Below are positions 8,823 to 17,738 of a stretch of DNA of 64,000 nt, one piece after another. The notes beneath the pieces are model-generated. The model made no database searches and was not told the origin of the DNA. It saw nothing but the letters and a program-made list of their open reading frames with translations. Origin of the DNA: Bacteroidaceae bacterium. GTDB taxonomy: Bacteria; Bacteroidota; Bacteroidia; Bacteroidales; Bacteroidaceae. Location of the stretch: positions 19,333 to 83,332 of the forward strand of contig JAKSLI010000005.1 of NCBI GenBank assembly GCA_024401305.1, written 5' to 3'. The position numbers and the translations under genes are program-made. Positions within the stretch are counted from its first letter, which is position 1, and each line of letters opens with the position of its first letter.

Positions 8823-9319
8823 TTCATGGAATCCTTGAGTTTCTTATCGTCTATCTCACCAACAAAGACGTGCGTCAAGATACCAAAAGATACCGTTTTG
8901 TCTTCTTTTCCAGTATCAATTTTGCCAGTACTGAAAATGATGTAGTTGTCCACATGAAGTTTTGAATCTAACACTTTGTCTATTAGTCCAGCGCCCAATA
9001 GCATAGCAGCTTCTTTGTCTGTAGCTGTCGAATCTGAAGTGTCAATGGATTCCAACAGTGAAGACCTGATCGCTCTTATGTGAGAATCTTTATTTGGTGT
9101 AGTAACGGCCATAATGCCGAGAATTATTGCAAGTGCGATGATCCAACTGAAACGCTTCAAGATAGAACTTCCCTGATTGCTATTAACAATAACATAAGAA
9201 GGACTATCATTTGTGTCAGTTTCGTTTACGTGCATTTCAGCGTTTTCAACAGGACTTCCGCAAGAACTGCAGAATTTTGTGCCAGGAGTAATGGCGGCTC
9301 CACATTTAGAACAGAACAT
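8819..9319 (-). CDS. Zinc-ribbon membrane protein with DUF4359-like domain
   Basis: A 166-aa protein. The N-terminal zinc ribbon has FCSKCG and FCSSCG (Cys3, 6, 17, 20). A linker is followed by a transmembrane helix (about 58-77) and a C-terminal domain (about 80-166) resembling DUF4359 (SFGILTHVFVG near the end). Function unknown; the topology suggests a cytoplasmic ribbon and an external domain. First gene of a two-gene operon with the YiiX-like lipoprotein, whose start overlaps its stop. Confidence 0.75.
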   Translation of the reverse strand: MFCSKCGAAITPGTKFCSSCGSPVENAEMHVNETDTNDSPSYVIVNSNQGSSILKRFSWIIALAIILGIMAVTTPNKDSHIRAIRSSLLESIDTSDSTATDKEAAMLLGAGLIDKVLDSKLHVDNYIIFSTGKIDTGKEDKTVSFGILTHVFVGEIDDKKLKDSMK

Positions 9320-9355
9320 AAGAAAGGAAAATAATGTTAATAATTAAGTTTGGCG

Positions 9356-9386
9356 CAAAGTTAATAAATTAATACGAATTGACAAA
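9356..9386 (-). promoter_or_regulatory. Promoter of the zinc-ribbon/YiiX operon
   Basis: Minus strand: TTTG (9386-9383), 19 bp, TAACTTTG (9363-9356). The start codon is about 37 nt downstream. Confidence 0.65.
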
Positions 9387-9388
9387 AT

Positions 9389-9414
9389 AAATAGACGAAT
9401 TTCTCCGTCTATTT
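9389..9414 (-). terminator. Terminator after the frameshifted gene
   Basis: Perfect 9-bp stem AAATAGACG/CGTCTATTT with an 8-nt loop; on the minus strand it is followed by TATTTTGTC. It lies 25 nt past the stop at 9439. Confidence 0.65.
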
Positions 9415-9438
9415 GTAGAAATGAAACCAATGCACCCA

Positions 9439-9725
9439 TTACAGGTGCATTGAGATCCATTGCGAGATTGCTTCATCCTGAGTAATCTCGGAAGTGTTCC
9501 AGATGTCAGCGATTTCCTTGATGACATCATCGGCTTCAACCTGTCCTGCAGGTCGTGCCAAGGACATTCCATAGACAGAAGAGGAATGACCTCCACATCT
9601 GAAACGGAAGCAAGCGATTTCTTCCAGTTTCCATAAACTTTGGCACCAGACAGAACCTCGACTGATGATAGGACGAGGTTTCTGCCCTTGCTATTTTGTT
9701 TGTGTTTATAAAAAGATTTCCGCAT
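9439..9725 (-). pseudogene. Frameshifted small gene of unknown function
   Basis: The unit has a promoter box (TAACTTTG, 9752-9745) and a terminator (9389-9414), but no single reading frame looks right throughout. The start frame reads MRKSFYKHKQNSKG... with a plausible middle (AKVYGNWKKSLASVSDVEVIPL). A different frame gives a convincing acidic C-terminus (ARPAGQVEADDVIKEI... ending SQWISMHL) with its stop at 9439-9441, just before the terminator. The simplest reading is a small gene with one frameshift near the centre; family not recognised. Alternatively the 118-aa frame to 9369 is real, but it runs through the terminator stem. Confidence 0.4.
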
Positions 9726-9801
9726 AACCTTGTAGAATTTATTGCAAAGTTATGCGGAAAGTGAGAGAGGGGAAAAGACAGACTAAGTAGAATGCTATCG
9801 T

Positions 9802-10491
9802 TTATAATTCCCTAACAAAACGTTTTGCTCCTAAAAATGTATAAATTTTGTGATTGTCAACAAGATCAATATAATCTAATGCGTCATGTAAAAAGTCGCA
9901 TAATTCTCTATTATTACGGACTTCTTCATACGTAATGCCTTCATGAATACAATCGTATTCTATATTTGGCATATATATATTGTCATTAGAAATTATGGTG
10001 AATGCTTTACCGTTTTCGTCAAATTGTGTCACATCCTCGAATAGTTCTGGATGTGTAATGTATTGCTCTTCTTTTTCTTTCCAAAGAGGCATAGCTTCAA
10101 GAAGAAATCCATATCCAAAACTTATACACATCCAATAGTCATTCTCTGGTGTTATTCCTTGCGCAGCTAATTCTTCTAACTCTTTTTCATAAGTAATGCG
10201 TTTTGCTTTCTTTTCCTGATGAAAATCTAACGACTTTTCCACTTTGTAGATTAACCCATTAAGTTTTTCTTCAAGAAAATCATCGTTAGGAATCTCACAA
10301 TAAGAACCATCTTTTTTCGCGGATATTATGTTATTCATTAAAGGGTTCTCACTAGAAATTATAAAATAAGATTCATTTGCAGGAAATAAAATGTCAAAAA
10401 ATCTCTTTTTTATTGCGATAACTCTTATCAAATCGCTATAGTTGTGATATAGCATATTGTCGCTAATATTGATTATACTGTATAAACTCAT
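9802..10491 (-). CDS. Hypothetical protein, 229 aa
   Basis: No signal peptide or membrane segment; acidic, with a basic helical stretch near residues 78-105 (EKSLDFHQEKKAKRITYEKELEEL). I do not recognise the family. Codon use is AT-rich compared with the core genes, and it lies in a region of decayed genes between a frameshifted gene and gene-poor DNA, consistent with recent acquisition. It has a good promoter. Confidence 0.7.
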   Translation of the reverse strand: MSLYSIINISDNMLYHNYSDLIRVIAIKKRFFDILFPANESYFIISSENPLMNNIISAKKDGSYCEIPNDDFLEEKLNGLIYKVEKSLDFHQEKKAKRITYEKELEELAAQGITPENDYWMCISFGYGFLLEAMPLWKEKEEQYITHPELFEDVTQFDENGKAFTIISNDNIYMPNIEYDCIHEGITYEEVRNNRELCDFLHDALDYIDLVDNHKIYTFLGAKRFVREL

Positions 10492-10553
10492 ATTTAAAGA
10501 ATTGAAAGTGTCACGACTGCCGAAGCCTACGCCGTTAGGCCGTTAGTATGGTG

Positions 10554-10585
10554 CAAAGGTACGATTAAGTGGGAGAAATACCAAA
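10554..10585 (-). promoter_or_regulatory. Promoter of the 229-aa hypothetical gene
   Basis: Minus strand TTTG (10585-10582), 20 bp, TACCTTTG (10561-10554). The leader to the ATG at 10491 is about 60 nt. Confidence 0.65.
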
Positions 10586-10765
10586 TAAATTTGAGTATTT
10601 CCGAGCAAGAGTACCTAAACGAAGTTAAAATTACAAAAAATAGATGATATACGCAAGCAAATCAGGAAGAATTTACAGAAACACTTCCGTACCATTCAAC
10701 TCAAAGATGAGATTGATACGAATGGTACGAATTTGCCGCGAAGCAATTCTTGAAACGGTACGAAA

Positions 10766-10802
10766 AAAGGCAGAGTACAAGTGTGTACTTGTATCTGCCT
10801 TT
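10766..10802 (+). terminator. Terminator-like hairpin in the decayed region
   Basis: AAAGGCAGA-g-TACAAG pairs with CTTGTATCTGCCTTT (one bulged G), 6-nt loop, followed by TTGTATTAT. Confidence 0.5.
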
Positions 10803-10878
10803 TGTATTATATTCAACTCGAGTTATATGTCTCCACTTTTTGGTAACGGTAACGGTAACGCTTCGCAAAGTTCATTTC

Positions 10879-11013
10879 TTACGCCAAGACCAGTTCGAAG
10901 ATGTCCTTTTGGTCGGTATCCTTTATCTTGCCCTTATCCTTGTATTTATGCAAGAGCATTCTTGGTTTCGATGTGTAGCTCGCAGCGTTACCGTTACCTT
11001 TTTCTGGATAACA
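10879..11013 (-). pseudogene. C-terminal fragment of an unidentified protein
   Basis: An open frame without a credible start encodes a lysine-rich tail (SYTSKPRMLLHKYKDKGK... ending KDIFELVLA, stop at 10879-10881). It has the composition of a real C-terminus, possibly of a mobile-element protein, but is not long enough to identify. Confidence 0.25.
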
Positions 11014-11146
11014 TAGTGTGTGTGATTCGAAAATGCCGTGTGTAAGCAAAATGGGCAAAAATGCTTACAAATTGTAAGTTGAAGTTTCCGCAAGATTTTG
11101 CTCCAACTAGGAGTTCTGATAGGTGAAAATATGGGGAATTGAAGGG

Positions 11147-11230
11147 CTTTTTGGGGAGTTGATGAAAATTCGTGGGACTTTTGGGTTGAGTTCGTGGGAC
11201 TTTTGGGTCAAGTTCGTGGGAGTTTTACCC
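11147..11230 (+). repeat. 22-bp-period tandem array A
   Basis: Units start TTCGTGGGACTTTTGGG at 11169, 11191 and 11213 (the third diverged), with a degenerate partial before. The period is exactly 22 bp with no spacers. Confidence 0.8.
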
Positions 11231-11865
11231 GAAAAAGACCACGAAAAAAGGGCAAAAATCGGCAGAAAATGTGGCGTTTTTCAGGGGCGGAAAAATCAAA
11301 ATGTTGGCTATCAAGTAGATACTAAACTCGCGAGAATGGCGTTATTTTCGGGCAAGTTTCCGAAGAATGATTTTCTTTGATTCTGAAGGGGGTATGAAAA
11401 TACGGATTGTAAGCGAAACAAGCGTTTTTGCTTACAGTCCGTATAAATCAATGAGCACGGTGAACCTCTCCGTCGGCATTCTTGCCAAGAACGTAGTCAA
11501 CACAACCAGTTTTCTTGTTCATTATTTAAAAGTTTACGCATGTATTGTAACTTTTATGTTGATTGCTTGTGAAATCAAATGTTTATTTGTACCTTTGCGG
11601 ACGCAAAAGGATTTCTACCGCACGATACGGAATGTTAACCTTCCAATTGCAAAGTTAAGTCTTAGATGTTCCCTAAAAGGGTACACCTGACTTTTTTTTG
11701 CGGAAAATTCCAAACATACTTTGACAGAGTATGACAAAATGGAAGATTTAACATCTGTCAACAAATGAAAGCTGCTCCGGATCTTTTTGCAAGTTTTCAT
11801 TTTTTGTATTAGACTTGCAGTTTGAAAAGAACTTGCTATAAATGTAAGGTGATAAGTTTTATATT

Positions 11866-12336
11866 ATGAAGAAATCAATAATAATGATGTTCTGCCTGCT
11901 AATGTCATCAGTCGTTGATGCACAGGTAAATAAGGTTTATGACGAAACGGTTGAGCCAATGGTGCAAATTGACCAAGCGGTGGATAAGGCAAAGGTATCT
12001 GGCAGATTTGTGATTTGTCAAGTAGGAGGCAATTGGTGTCCATGGTGTTTACGATTGGCTGATTTTGTCATGAACGATTCTGAAATCAATAGCATTATTG
12101 AACAGAACTTCGTTTATATTCATGTTAACTATCCGCGAAAAAGTGCAACAAAGGCACTCATGAATCGGTTAAAGAATGCAGGTCGTTTCGGTTATCCTGC
12201 GCTCGTTGTGATGAACGACAAGGGTGAAGTTATCCATATACAAGATAGCAGTTTTCTTGAAGAAAACGAAGGATACAATCGTGAGAAGGTGTTGCGTTTT
12301 TTGAGAGGATGGACGCCTTCGGCAGTTAATCAATAA
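11866..12336 (+). CDS. Secreted thioredoxin-fold protein
   Basis: A 156-aa protein with a signal peptide (1-19, VVDAQ) and a thioredoxin-like domain. The redox motif W-C-P-W-C lies near residues 57-61, and a cis-Pro-like segment FGYPALVV is near 106. The two-Cys motif suggests a periplasmic dithiol/disulphide role. Similar DUF255/thioredoxin_7-like small proteins are common in Bacteroidota; partner and substrate are not evident. GH53 follows about 130 nt downstream. Confidence 0.8.
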   Translation: MKKSIIMMFCLLMSSVVDAQVNKVYDETVEPMVQIDQAVDKAKVSGRFVICQVGGNWCPWCLRLADFVMNDSEINSIIEQNFVYIHVNYPRKSATKALMNRLKNAGRFGYPALVVMNDKGEVIHIQDSSFLEENEGYNREKVLRFLRGWTPSAVNQ

Positions 12337-12347
12337 GCAAAGATTGA

Positions 12348-12437
12348 AATGGACAAGCTGATGCCTTCATGGATGAAATCGGCGACGATCGCTGCTTTGG
12401 TGACATGGCAGAAGGAGTGTTCGTAAGAGGACATTAA
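12348..12437 (+). pseudogene. Short coding remnant before GH53
   Basis: A 29-codon frame between stops reads NGQADAFMDEIGDD... to ...EGVFVRGH, with coding-like composition but no length or start of its own. Probably the tail of a deleted gene; identity unknown. Confidence 0.2.
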
Positions 12438-12470
12438 TCATAGGTTGTATAAGATATATTTAGAATAAAA

Positions 12471-13526
12471 ATGAAAAAACTGTTGCTAGTTCTCCTTCTT
12501 TTGTTGTCAGTGCAATGCTTTGCCCAAAAAGGTTTTGTGCGTGGTGGCGACATCAGTTGGATTACGGAAACTGAAGATAACGGCAAATGGCAGTATGTTG
12601 ACACACTTGGTAGTCCGATAGAACCATACGCCTTGTTGAAACAACTTGACATGAACGCCATCCGTCTGCGTGTGTGGGTCAATCCAAAACCGTCACGAAA
12701 TGGGAAAACTTACAACGACATTGCAGATGTAGTATGTAAGGCTGTGCGTGCTAGGCAAGCTGGCATGCAGGTAATGATAGACTTCCATTACAGCAATTGG
12801 TGGGCAGATCCGGGAAAACAGGTTGCACCAAAAGAGTGGACTAATGCTGCAAGTAAGCAATCTGATTCGATTAGTGTGATGTGTGATAGCGTCCGACAAC
12901 ATACAATGGCAACGCTTATCGCGTTGAAAAAAGCAGGAGTTACTCCTCGCTGGGTTCAGATAGGCAATGAGATTCCTAACGGTTTCATGCATCCTTATGG
13001 CATGCCTAATAGGCGCCCTGAGTGGTTTGCTATGCTTTTCAAGGCTGGGTATGATGCGGCTAAGGAAGTGTTTCCAAATACTATTTGCATCTGTCATATA
13101 GATAACGGTTATAATCTCGGACGCACTACACGTATTTTAGACATTCTACGTCGTTATAATGTGCCGTTTGACATGCTAGGATGGTCGCTCTATCCGGCGA
13201 TGAACTGGGTAACGGGAGAAGTTGATAAGAATTGGCAGAAGAAGTGTGACCAATGTATTTCCAATGCCGACGCCATCTATGAAATGTATGGTAAGGAATC
13301 AATGCTCGTTGAGGTCGGTATGCCTGACATGGATGAAAACATTGGTGCTGACTGCATTCGTTATCTTATAGACAATGCAGGAAAACATCTGCGTGGTTTG
13401 ATTTGGTGGGAGCCTCTCACTACACCAGACACAAACTATCGCATGGGCGCAATGAAGAAATACGGAGACAATCAATGCGGGCCAAACAAGGCGTTGAAAG
13501 CATTTAAGGTGGACTCTACAAAATAG
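12471..13526 (+). CDS. Arabinogalactan endo-beta-1,4-galactanase, GH53
   Basis: A 351-aa secreted enzyme (signal peptide 1-18, QCFAQ) with a complete GH53 (beta/alpha)8 barrel. Visible landmarks are RGGDISW near the start, LRVWVNP, DFHYSNWWADPGKQ, the acid/base Glu in VQIGNEIPNG (about 166) and the nucleophile Glu in MLVEVGMPD (about 281). It cleaves beta-1,4-galactan side chains of pectin into galacto-oligosaccharides outside or in the periplasm. No SusC/SusD pair is adjacent, so it is not in an evident polysaccharide utilisation locus here. The terminator stem begins inside its last codons. Confidence 0.93.
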   Translation: MKKLLLVLLLLLSVQCFAQKGFVRGGDISWITETEDNGKWQYVDTLGSPIEPYALLKQLDMNAIRLRVWVNPKPSRNGKTYNDIADVVCKAVRARQAGMQVMIDFHYSNWWADPGKQVAPKEWTNAASKQSDSISVMCDSVRQHTMATLIALKKAGVTPRWVQIGNEIPNGFMHPYGMPNRRPEWFAMLFKAGYDAAKEVFPNTICICHIDNGYNLGRTTRILDILRRYNVPFDMLGWSLYPAMNWVTGEVDKNWQKKCDQCISNADAIYEMYGKESMLVEVGMPDMDENIGADCIRYLIDNAGKHLRGLIWWEPLTTPDTNYRMGAMKKYGDNQCGPNKALKAFKVDSTK

Positions 13527-13536
13527 AATCCACCTT
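13506..13536 (+). terminator. Terminator of the GH53 gene
   Basis: AAGGTGGA pairs with TCCACCTT, followed by ATTTTTG; the TAG stop codon sits in the loop. Confidence 0.7.
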
Positions 13537-13570
13537 ATTTTTGTGTTCTGTAAAAACAATTTTAAAATGT

Positions 13571-13900
13571 TTACTGTTCTGGCACAACAGCTGTGAACTG
13601 AATTTCCTCATCGCTGTCGTTGATGAGGCTGTGACTGTCGCCCTTTTTGCAGTAGTGGCACTGACCCTCGTTAAGTTCGAGCATCTCACCATTGTAGAGC
13701 ACATGCGCATTTCCTTTTGTGAGGAAGATAATCTCGCTGCTTGTGTCATGAGTGTGAAGACCAATAGAAGCACCTGGCTGAAGACGAGCTGTGAAGATGC
13801 GGTTAGTGCCGTCAAAGAACATGTGTGCTTCCATGCTCTTCTCACCACCCTTGAAATTAGGAAAACTCTGTTCCTCAATTTTGTTGAAATCTAAGATCAT
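13571..13900 (-). CDS. Small cupin-domain protein
   Basis: A 109-aa single-domain cupin. Metal-binding cupin motif 1 is G-L-H-T-H-D-T-S-S-E (about 47-56) and motif 2 is G-D-S-H-S-L-I-N (about 87-94), so the usual His/Glu ligands are present. Function is not predictable beyond a small-molecule-binding or isomerase-like role. It converges with GH53 and has 54 nt to the M13 peptidase gene upstream, so co-transcription with that gene is possible. Confidence 0.8.
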   Translation of the reverse strand: MILDFNKIEEQSFPNFKGGEKSMEAHMFFDGTNRIFTARLQPGASIGLHTHDTSSEIIFLTKGNAHVLYNGEMLELNEGQCHYCKKGDSHSLINDSDEEIQFTAVVPEQ

Positions 13901-13954
13901 GATATTTGAATTATCAATTAATAATTATTAAAATCTCGCTGATATGAGTTGCTC

Positions 13955-15979
13955 TTACCAAAGTTTAAGACGCTTTTCTGGAGCAATGTACATTCCGTCG
14001 CCTTCCTTTACACCGAATGCATCGTAGAATGCATCAATATGGCGGAGAGCGTCGTTCACGCGAATGAAACCGATAGAGTGAACATCATTCTTTTGCAGAT
14101 ATTTTAGACCCTGTTCTGTCCAGTTACCAGCCCATACACCGGCATACGAGAGGAAGAAGCGCTGCATAGGAGTGAAACCATCAGCCTCAGCAAGTGGGTT
14201 TTCCTTCATTGCAATGTTGAGAGCTTCCATGGCAACCATGAGACCACCGTGGTCAGCAAGGTTCTCACCGTTTGTCATCTTGCCGTTGCTCTTCAAGCCA
14301 GGGAGAACATCAACTGTGTCGAAGTAGCTTGCATAGAAGTCAGCCTTCTTCTGGAATGCCTCACGGTCGGACTTCTGCCACCAAGCGCTCATGTTGCCGT
14401 TCTTGTCGTAGAGAGAACCCTTGTCGTCGAAGCCGTGAGTCATCTCGTGACCGATAACAACACCAATGGCTCCGTAGTTTGCTGCATCATCAGCCTCTGG
14501 GTTGAAGTATGGTGGCTGGAGAATACCTGCAGGAAAACAGATTTCGTTTGTAGTTGGGTTGTAGTAAGCATTAACTGTCTGAGGAGTCATGTGCCACTCT
14601 GTTGGGTCAACCTTCTTGCCTGCTGTGCGACGGAGATAGTCCTTTGTCTTGTACTCGCTAACTGCCTGAGCATTCTCGATGAATGATTTCTTAGGATCGA
14701 TAGTGATCTCTGAGATATCTTCCCACTTGTCAGGGTAACCGATCTTTACACGGAAAGTAGAAAGCTTTTGGATTGCTGCATATTTTGTAGCTGCTGACAT
14801 CCAGTCCTGCTCAATGATACGAATGCCGAGAGCTTTCTGAAGGTTTGATACGAGGGTTTCCATACGCTTCTTGCTGCTCTCAGGGAAATAGCGCTCTACA
14901 TACATCTTGCCAATCTGCTCACCGAAAGCACCGTTTACCTGAGCAAGGCAACGCTGCCAGCGTGGCTTCATCTCAGTCTTGCCTTCCATGACCTTTCCGA
15001 AGAAGTCGAAGTTGGCTTCTGTAACTTGGTCACTTAACATGGAAGCTGTACCAGAGATGAGATCCCATTCCATGTATGCGCGGAGAAGTTCGAGTGACAT
15101 TGTTGGTTCATACTCATTGATCCAATCAAAATAGCGGAGATTGCCGACGATGACTTCTTGCATGCAGTCGTCAGACACGCCACGACGCTTCATTGACGCA
15201 GTAATATCCACATTAGGCCACTTCTCCTTGAACTCCTTCATGGTCATCTTGTTGTAGAGTTTCTCTACATCGCGACGCTCTGTCTGAGTCATGGAATGGT
15301 CGGCAATGAGCATTTCTAGATCATAAACGAGTTGAGCTTTCTTCTTGCCATTCTTGATACCGTAAATGCCGAACATGCGCTCCATGTGCTTCTTGAACTT
15401 TGCGCGAATGTCTTTTGCCTCCTTGGTCTGCTCTGTGTAGTATTCCTTCTGTCCTAGAGAAAGACCTGCACCACTAGCATGGAAGATGTTCCACTCGGAG
15501 TTCTTTGAGTCAGCACCGAATCCACCTCCATAGAGCGTGCCGTAGCTGAGGAATGGATGCTTCTCCCAGAAAGACTTGAGGTCAGCAAGTGTTTTTGCAG
15601 CCTCAATCTCCTTGATGAGTGGTTGCACAGGCTTGGTTCCTTCTGCGTTACGGCGAACAGAATCCATTGACTGCTTGTAGTAGTCGGAAATTTTCTGCTC
15701 GTTTGTGCCGAAGGCAAAGTTCTTGGTGAGGAGTTCGTTCATGAGTTCTGTGTTCTTCTTATCGTTATTGTCGCGAAGAACATCAAACATTGTGTAGCGG
15801 GAATAGGCTGCAGGACATGGATTGTTCTTCTTCCATATGCCGTTGGCAAACTGGTCGAAATTGTCCTGAGGACGAACCGAGCGATCGATATTCTCAATAG
15901 CTAAGCCCGAGTTCGACTGAGCGAAAGTAGTCGTTGTCATTGCAAAAGCAGCAACTGCTGCAAAAATTAGTTTTTTCAT
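13955..15979 (-). CDS. M13-family zinc metallopeptidase (PepO/neprilysin-like)
   Basis: A 674-aa protein with a signal peptide (1-20, TTFAQ), full length for the family. The N-terminal peptidase_M13_N region holds most of the chain; the catalytic domain has NAYYNP, zinc motif H-E-M-T-H in VIGHEMTHGFDDKG (about 512-516) and the third ligand Glu in GENLADHGG (about 572). It cleaves short peptides in the periplasm or at the surface. It is followed by a cupin gene and preceded by the CapA-like gene on the same strand. Confidence 0.93.
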   Translation of the reverse strand: MKKLIFAAVAAFAMTTTTFAQSNSGLAIENIDRSVRPQDNFDQFANGIWKKNNPCPAAYSRYTMFDVLRDNNDKKNTELMNELLTKNFAFGTNEQKISDYYKQSMDSVRRNAEGTKPVQPLIKEIEAAKTLADLKSFWEKHPFLSYGTLYGGGFGADSKNSEWNIFHASGAGLSLGQKEYYTEQTKEAKDIRAKFKKHMERMFGIYGIKNGKKKAQLVYDLEMLIADHSMTQTERRDVEKLYNKMTMKEFKEKWPNVDITASMKRRGVSDDCMQEVIVGNLRYFDWINEYEPTMSLELLRAYMEWDLISGTASMLSDQVTEANFDFFGKVMEGKTEMKPRWQRCLAQVNGAFGEQIGKMYVERYFPESSKKRMETLVSNLQKALGIRIIEQDWMSAATKYAAIQKLSTFRVKIGYPDKWEDISEITIDPKKSFIENAQAVSEYKTKDYLRRTAGKKVDPTEWHMTPQTVNAYYNPTTNEICFPAGILQPPYFNPEADDAANYGAIGVVIGHEMTHGFDDKGSLYDKNGNMSAWWQKSDREAFQKKADFYASYFDTVDVLPGLKSNGKMTNGENLADHGGLMVAMEALNIAMKENPLAEADGFTPMQRFFLSYAGVWAGNWTEQGLKYLQKNDVHSIGFIRVNDALRHIDAFYDAFGVKEGDGMYIAPEKRLKLW

Positions 15980-16025
15980 TGTTTGTATTTAGTTTGGCCC
16001 AGCCAATGATGGCTGGGAATAATCG

Positions 16026-17186
16026 TTATTTCTTTGTGATGTTACCTTCCATGTCAATGTCAATCTTGAGATCGTCCATGTCGCTGAGGGTCAGTTCACG
16101 CATCTCGCGAGCTACAGAGTTAGATGCGTCTTTTCTTGGACCCACCCCAGGTTGCTGGATGAACGAATGAATCTTTCCGTCGAGGAATTCTCCATTGCCA
16201 TTGATATTTATTGTTACCACTGGTGCATAACCGCTGATGCCCGTAAGATTCATTCCGTAAGGCGTTGCGAAGTTGCCTAGGCTGTAGGCAATGAAGCGAC
16301 CTTTATACACTTCCACGGCACGAGTCACATGAGGACCGTGACCGTAAACCACATCAGCGCCTGCGTCTATGGCGATATGGGCAAATTCACGCAGATTACC
16401 ACGATCTTCACCAAGGAAAGTCTCATGACCAGTACGAGGAATGTGGCGTTTGTCCTTGCCTTCAGCACCACCGTGCATTGATACGATGATCAATTCTGCA
16501 CCTGCCTTCTTTGCGTCTGCGATGGTCTTGCGTAGAACATCGTATTCTGTGTTACGCATAGAGTAACTGTTCTGTCCGAACGCCATGCATCCAATCTTCT
16601 TGCCCGCGCGTTCAATAATTTTGAACGGTGTATGTCCCTTGAAACCAGAATAAGCGATGCCAAGACTGTCAAGTGTTCTCTCTGTGTCAGCTGCACCCGT
16701 CGGACCGAAGTCGTTCGCGTGATTGTTTGCTATGCCAAGATAGTCGTAACCAGCATCTTTAAGATTGCCTGTGAGTCGTGTCGGAGTGCGAAAAGCATAG
16801 GAGTTTGGTCCGTTGCCTTTAGTGCATTTCCCTCCGTCAGAGAGCGCACCTTCCTGGTTGCCAACAGCAATGTCTGCATTAACGAGAAGTTCCTTTACAT
16901 CGTCAAACACATTCTTAGCGTCGTTTGCAGGAATGCGTGGAGTAGGATATGAAGTACCTATCATAACATCGCCTGTTAGTGCGAGCGAAATTACCTGTTG
17001 CGCATTCTGTTCTTTGGTTGCCTCGTTGTGAGCAGTGTCAAGAGGCAATCCCACTGAGTCAGAAGGAACTATCGTGTCGTTCGATGTCGTGAACAAACTC
17101 TCAAACTTGCCATTTGAACTGTGGCACGAAGCACATCCAAGCGTCAGCATGCCTACAATGCTGTAAAGAGAAAGTAGTCGTGTCAT
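16026..17186 (-). CDS. CapA-family (PGA_cap) lipoprotein
   Basis: The ATG at 17186 was chosen because it gives a clean lipoprotein signal (MTRLLSLYSIVGMLTLGC, with Cys at residue 18 or 21); the longer frame upstream is non-coding in character. The 386-aa product has the CapA calcineurin-like fold: GDVMIGTSYP, GNQEGAL, IANNHANDFG, SMHGGAEG and YGHGPHV. Homologues act in poly-gamma-glutamate capsule synthesis, but most Bacteroidota copies are isolated, as here, and probably act as envelope phosphoesterases. Confidence 0.85.
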   Translation of the reverse strand: MTRLLSLYSIVGMLTLGCASCHSSNGKFESLFTTSNDTIVPSDSVGLPLDTAHNEATKEQNAQQVISLALTGDVMIGTSYPTPRIPANDAKNVFDDVKELLVNADIAVGNQEGALSDGGKCTKGNGPNSYAFRTPTRLTGNLKDAGYDYLGIANNHANDFGPTGAADTERTLDSLGIAYSGFKGHTPFKIIERAGKKIGCMAFGQNSYSMRNTEYDVLRKTIADAKKAGAELIIVSMHGGAEGKDKRHIPRTGHETFLGEDRGNLREFAHIAIDAGADVVYGHGPHVTRAVEVYKGRFIAYSLGNFATPYGMNLTGISGYAPVVTININGNGEFLDGKIHSFIQQPGVGPRKDASNSVAREMRELTLSDMDDLKIDIDMEGNITKK

Positions 17187-17413
17187 ATTTGTTTTTTGAT
17201 TTTTTTCCAATTTTAAGCGCACAAAATTACAATTTTGTAATGTATTTTCCAAACAAAATCCGCGATAATGTCGAATAAACATCAAATGATGACAATTGTC
17301 AAATTTATCTTGCATTTCACAAAATAACCGCGAGAATCCTTCCCTAATTCCCCGAAAAAAACTAACTTTGCAGCGCTTTTGACGAGAATACTGTCACAAA
17401 GCACCCAAACGGA

Positions 17414-17486
17414 GATCCGCTAGCTCAGTAGGTAGAGCACAACACTTTTAATGTTGGGGTCTTGGGTTCGAACCCCAAGCGGATCA
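17414..17486 (+). tRNA. tRNA-Lys (anticodon TTT)
   Basis: A 73-nt cloverleaf with perfect acceptor GATCCGC/GCGGATC, anticodon stem CAACA/TGTTG with loop CTTTTAA, and T-arm TTGGGTTCGAACCCCAA. The promoter box TAACTTTG is at 17363-17370. CCA is not encoded. An imperfect 16-bp hairpin ending in TTTTTAATTT follows at about 17505-17560 and may be its terminator. Confidence 0.96.
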
Positions 17487-17738
17487 CATTCAAAACTGCA
17501 CCTATTCCCACCGACTATCAGTTTGTTAATGACTAAATGACTGATAATCAGTGGGATTTTTAATTTCCTAATACAGAAAGACTGCCCATAAACTCTACTG
17601 ATTTTTACCGTCTATTATAAACAAGGTAAGTTTTTTGATATCTCCGTCTGCTTTATTGTTTGTGTTTGTCCTAGTTCTTAATCACTTAACGGCTTGGTTG
17701 TTTTACTACCTTTATCGTTGCTACATAATTTGGAGAAA

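Larger units (their letters stand above)
10492..11865. other. 1.4-kb gene-poor region with decayed coding fragments and repeats
   Basis: No intact gene is supported. Seen here: a coding-like plus-strand fragment without a start (10614-10751, ...DDIRKQIRKNLQ... ending LPRSNS); a terminator-like hairpin (10766-10802); a minus-strand fragment ending ...DIFELVLA at 10879; a 14-bp inverted repeat (10848-10861 with 10985-10998); a 22-bp-period array (11147-11230); and a large hairpin (11401-11441, ACGGATTGTAAGC against its near complement). A -7-like TACCTTTG is at 11590-11597. This looks like the remains of an accessory element. Confidence 0.5.

Noticed and set aside
10644-11045. 133-codon plus-strand frame in the decayed region
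   Set aside because: It runs through a terminator-like hairpin and inverted repeats; the product is Arg/Ser/Cys-rich without domain features.
11123-11380. 85-codon frame over array A
   Set aside because: Much of it is repeat translation, and no promoter or homologous pattern is seen.
16026-17315. Longer CapA-like frame from 17315
   Set aside because: The first 43 codons lack coding character, and the ATG at 17186 gives a proper lipoprotein signal.
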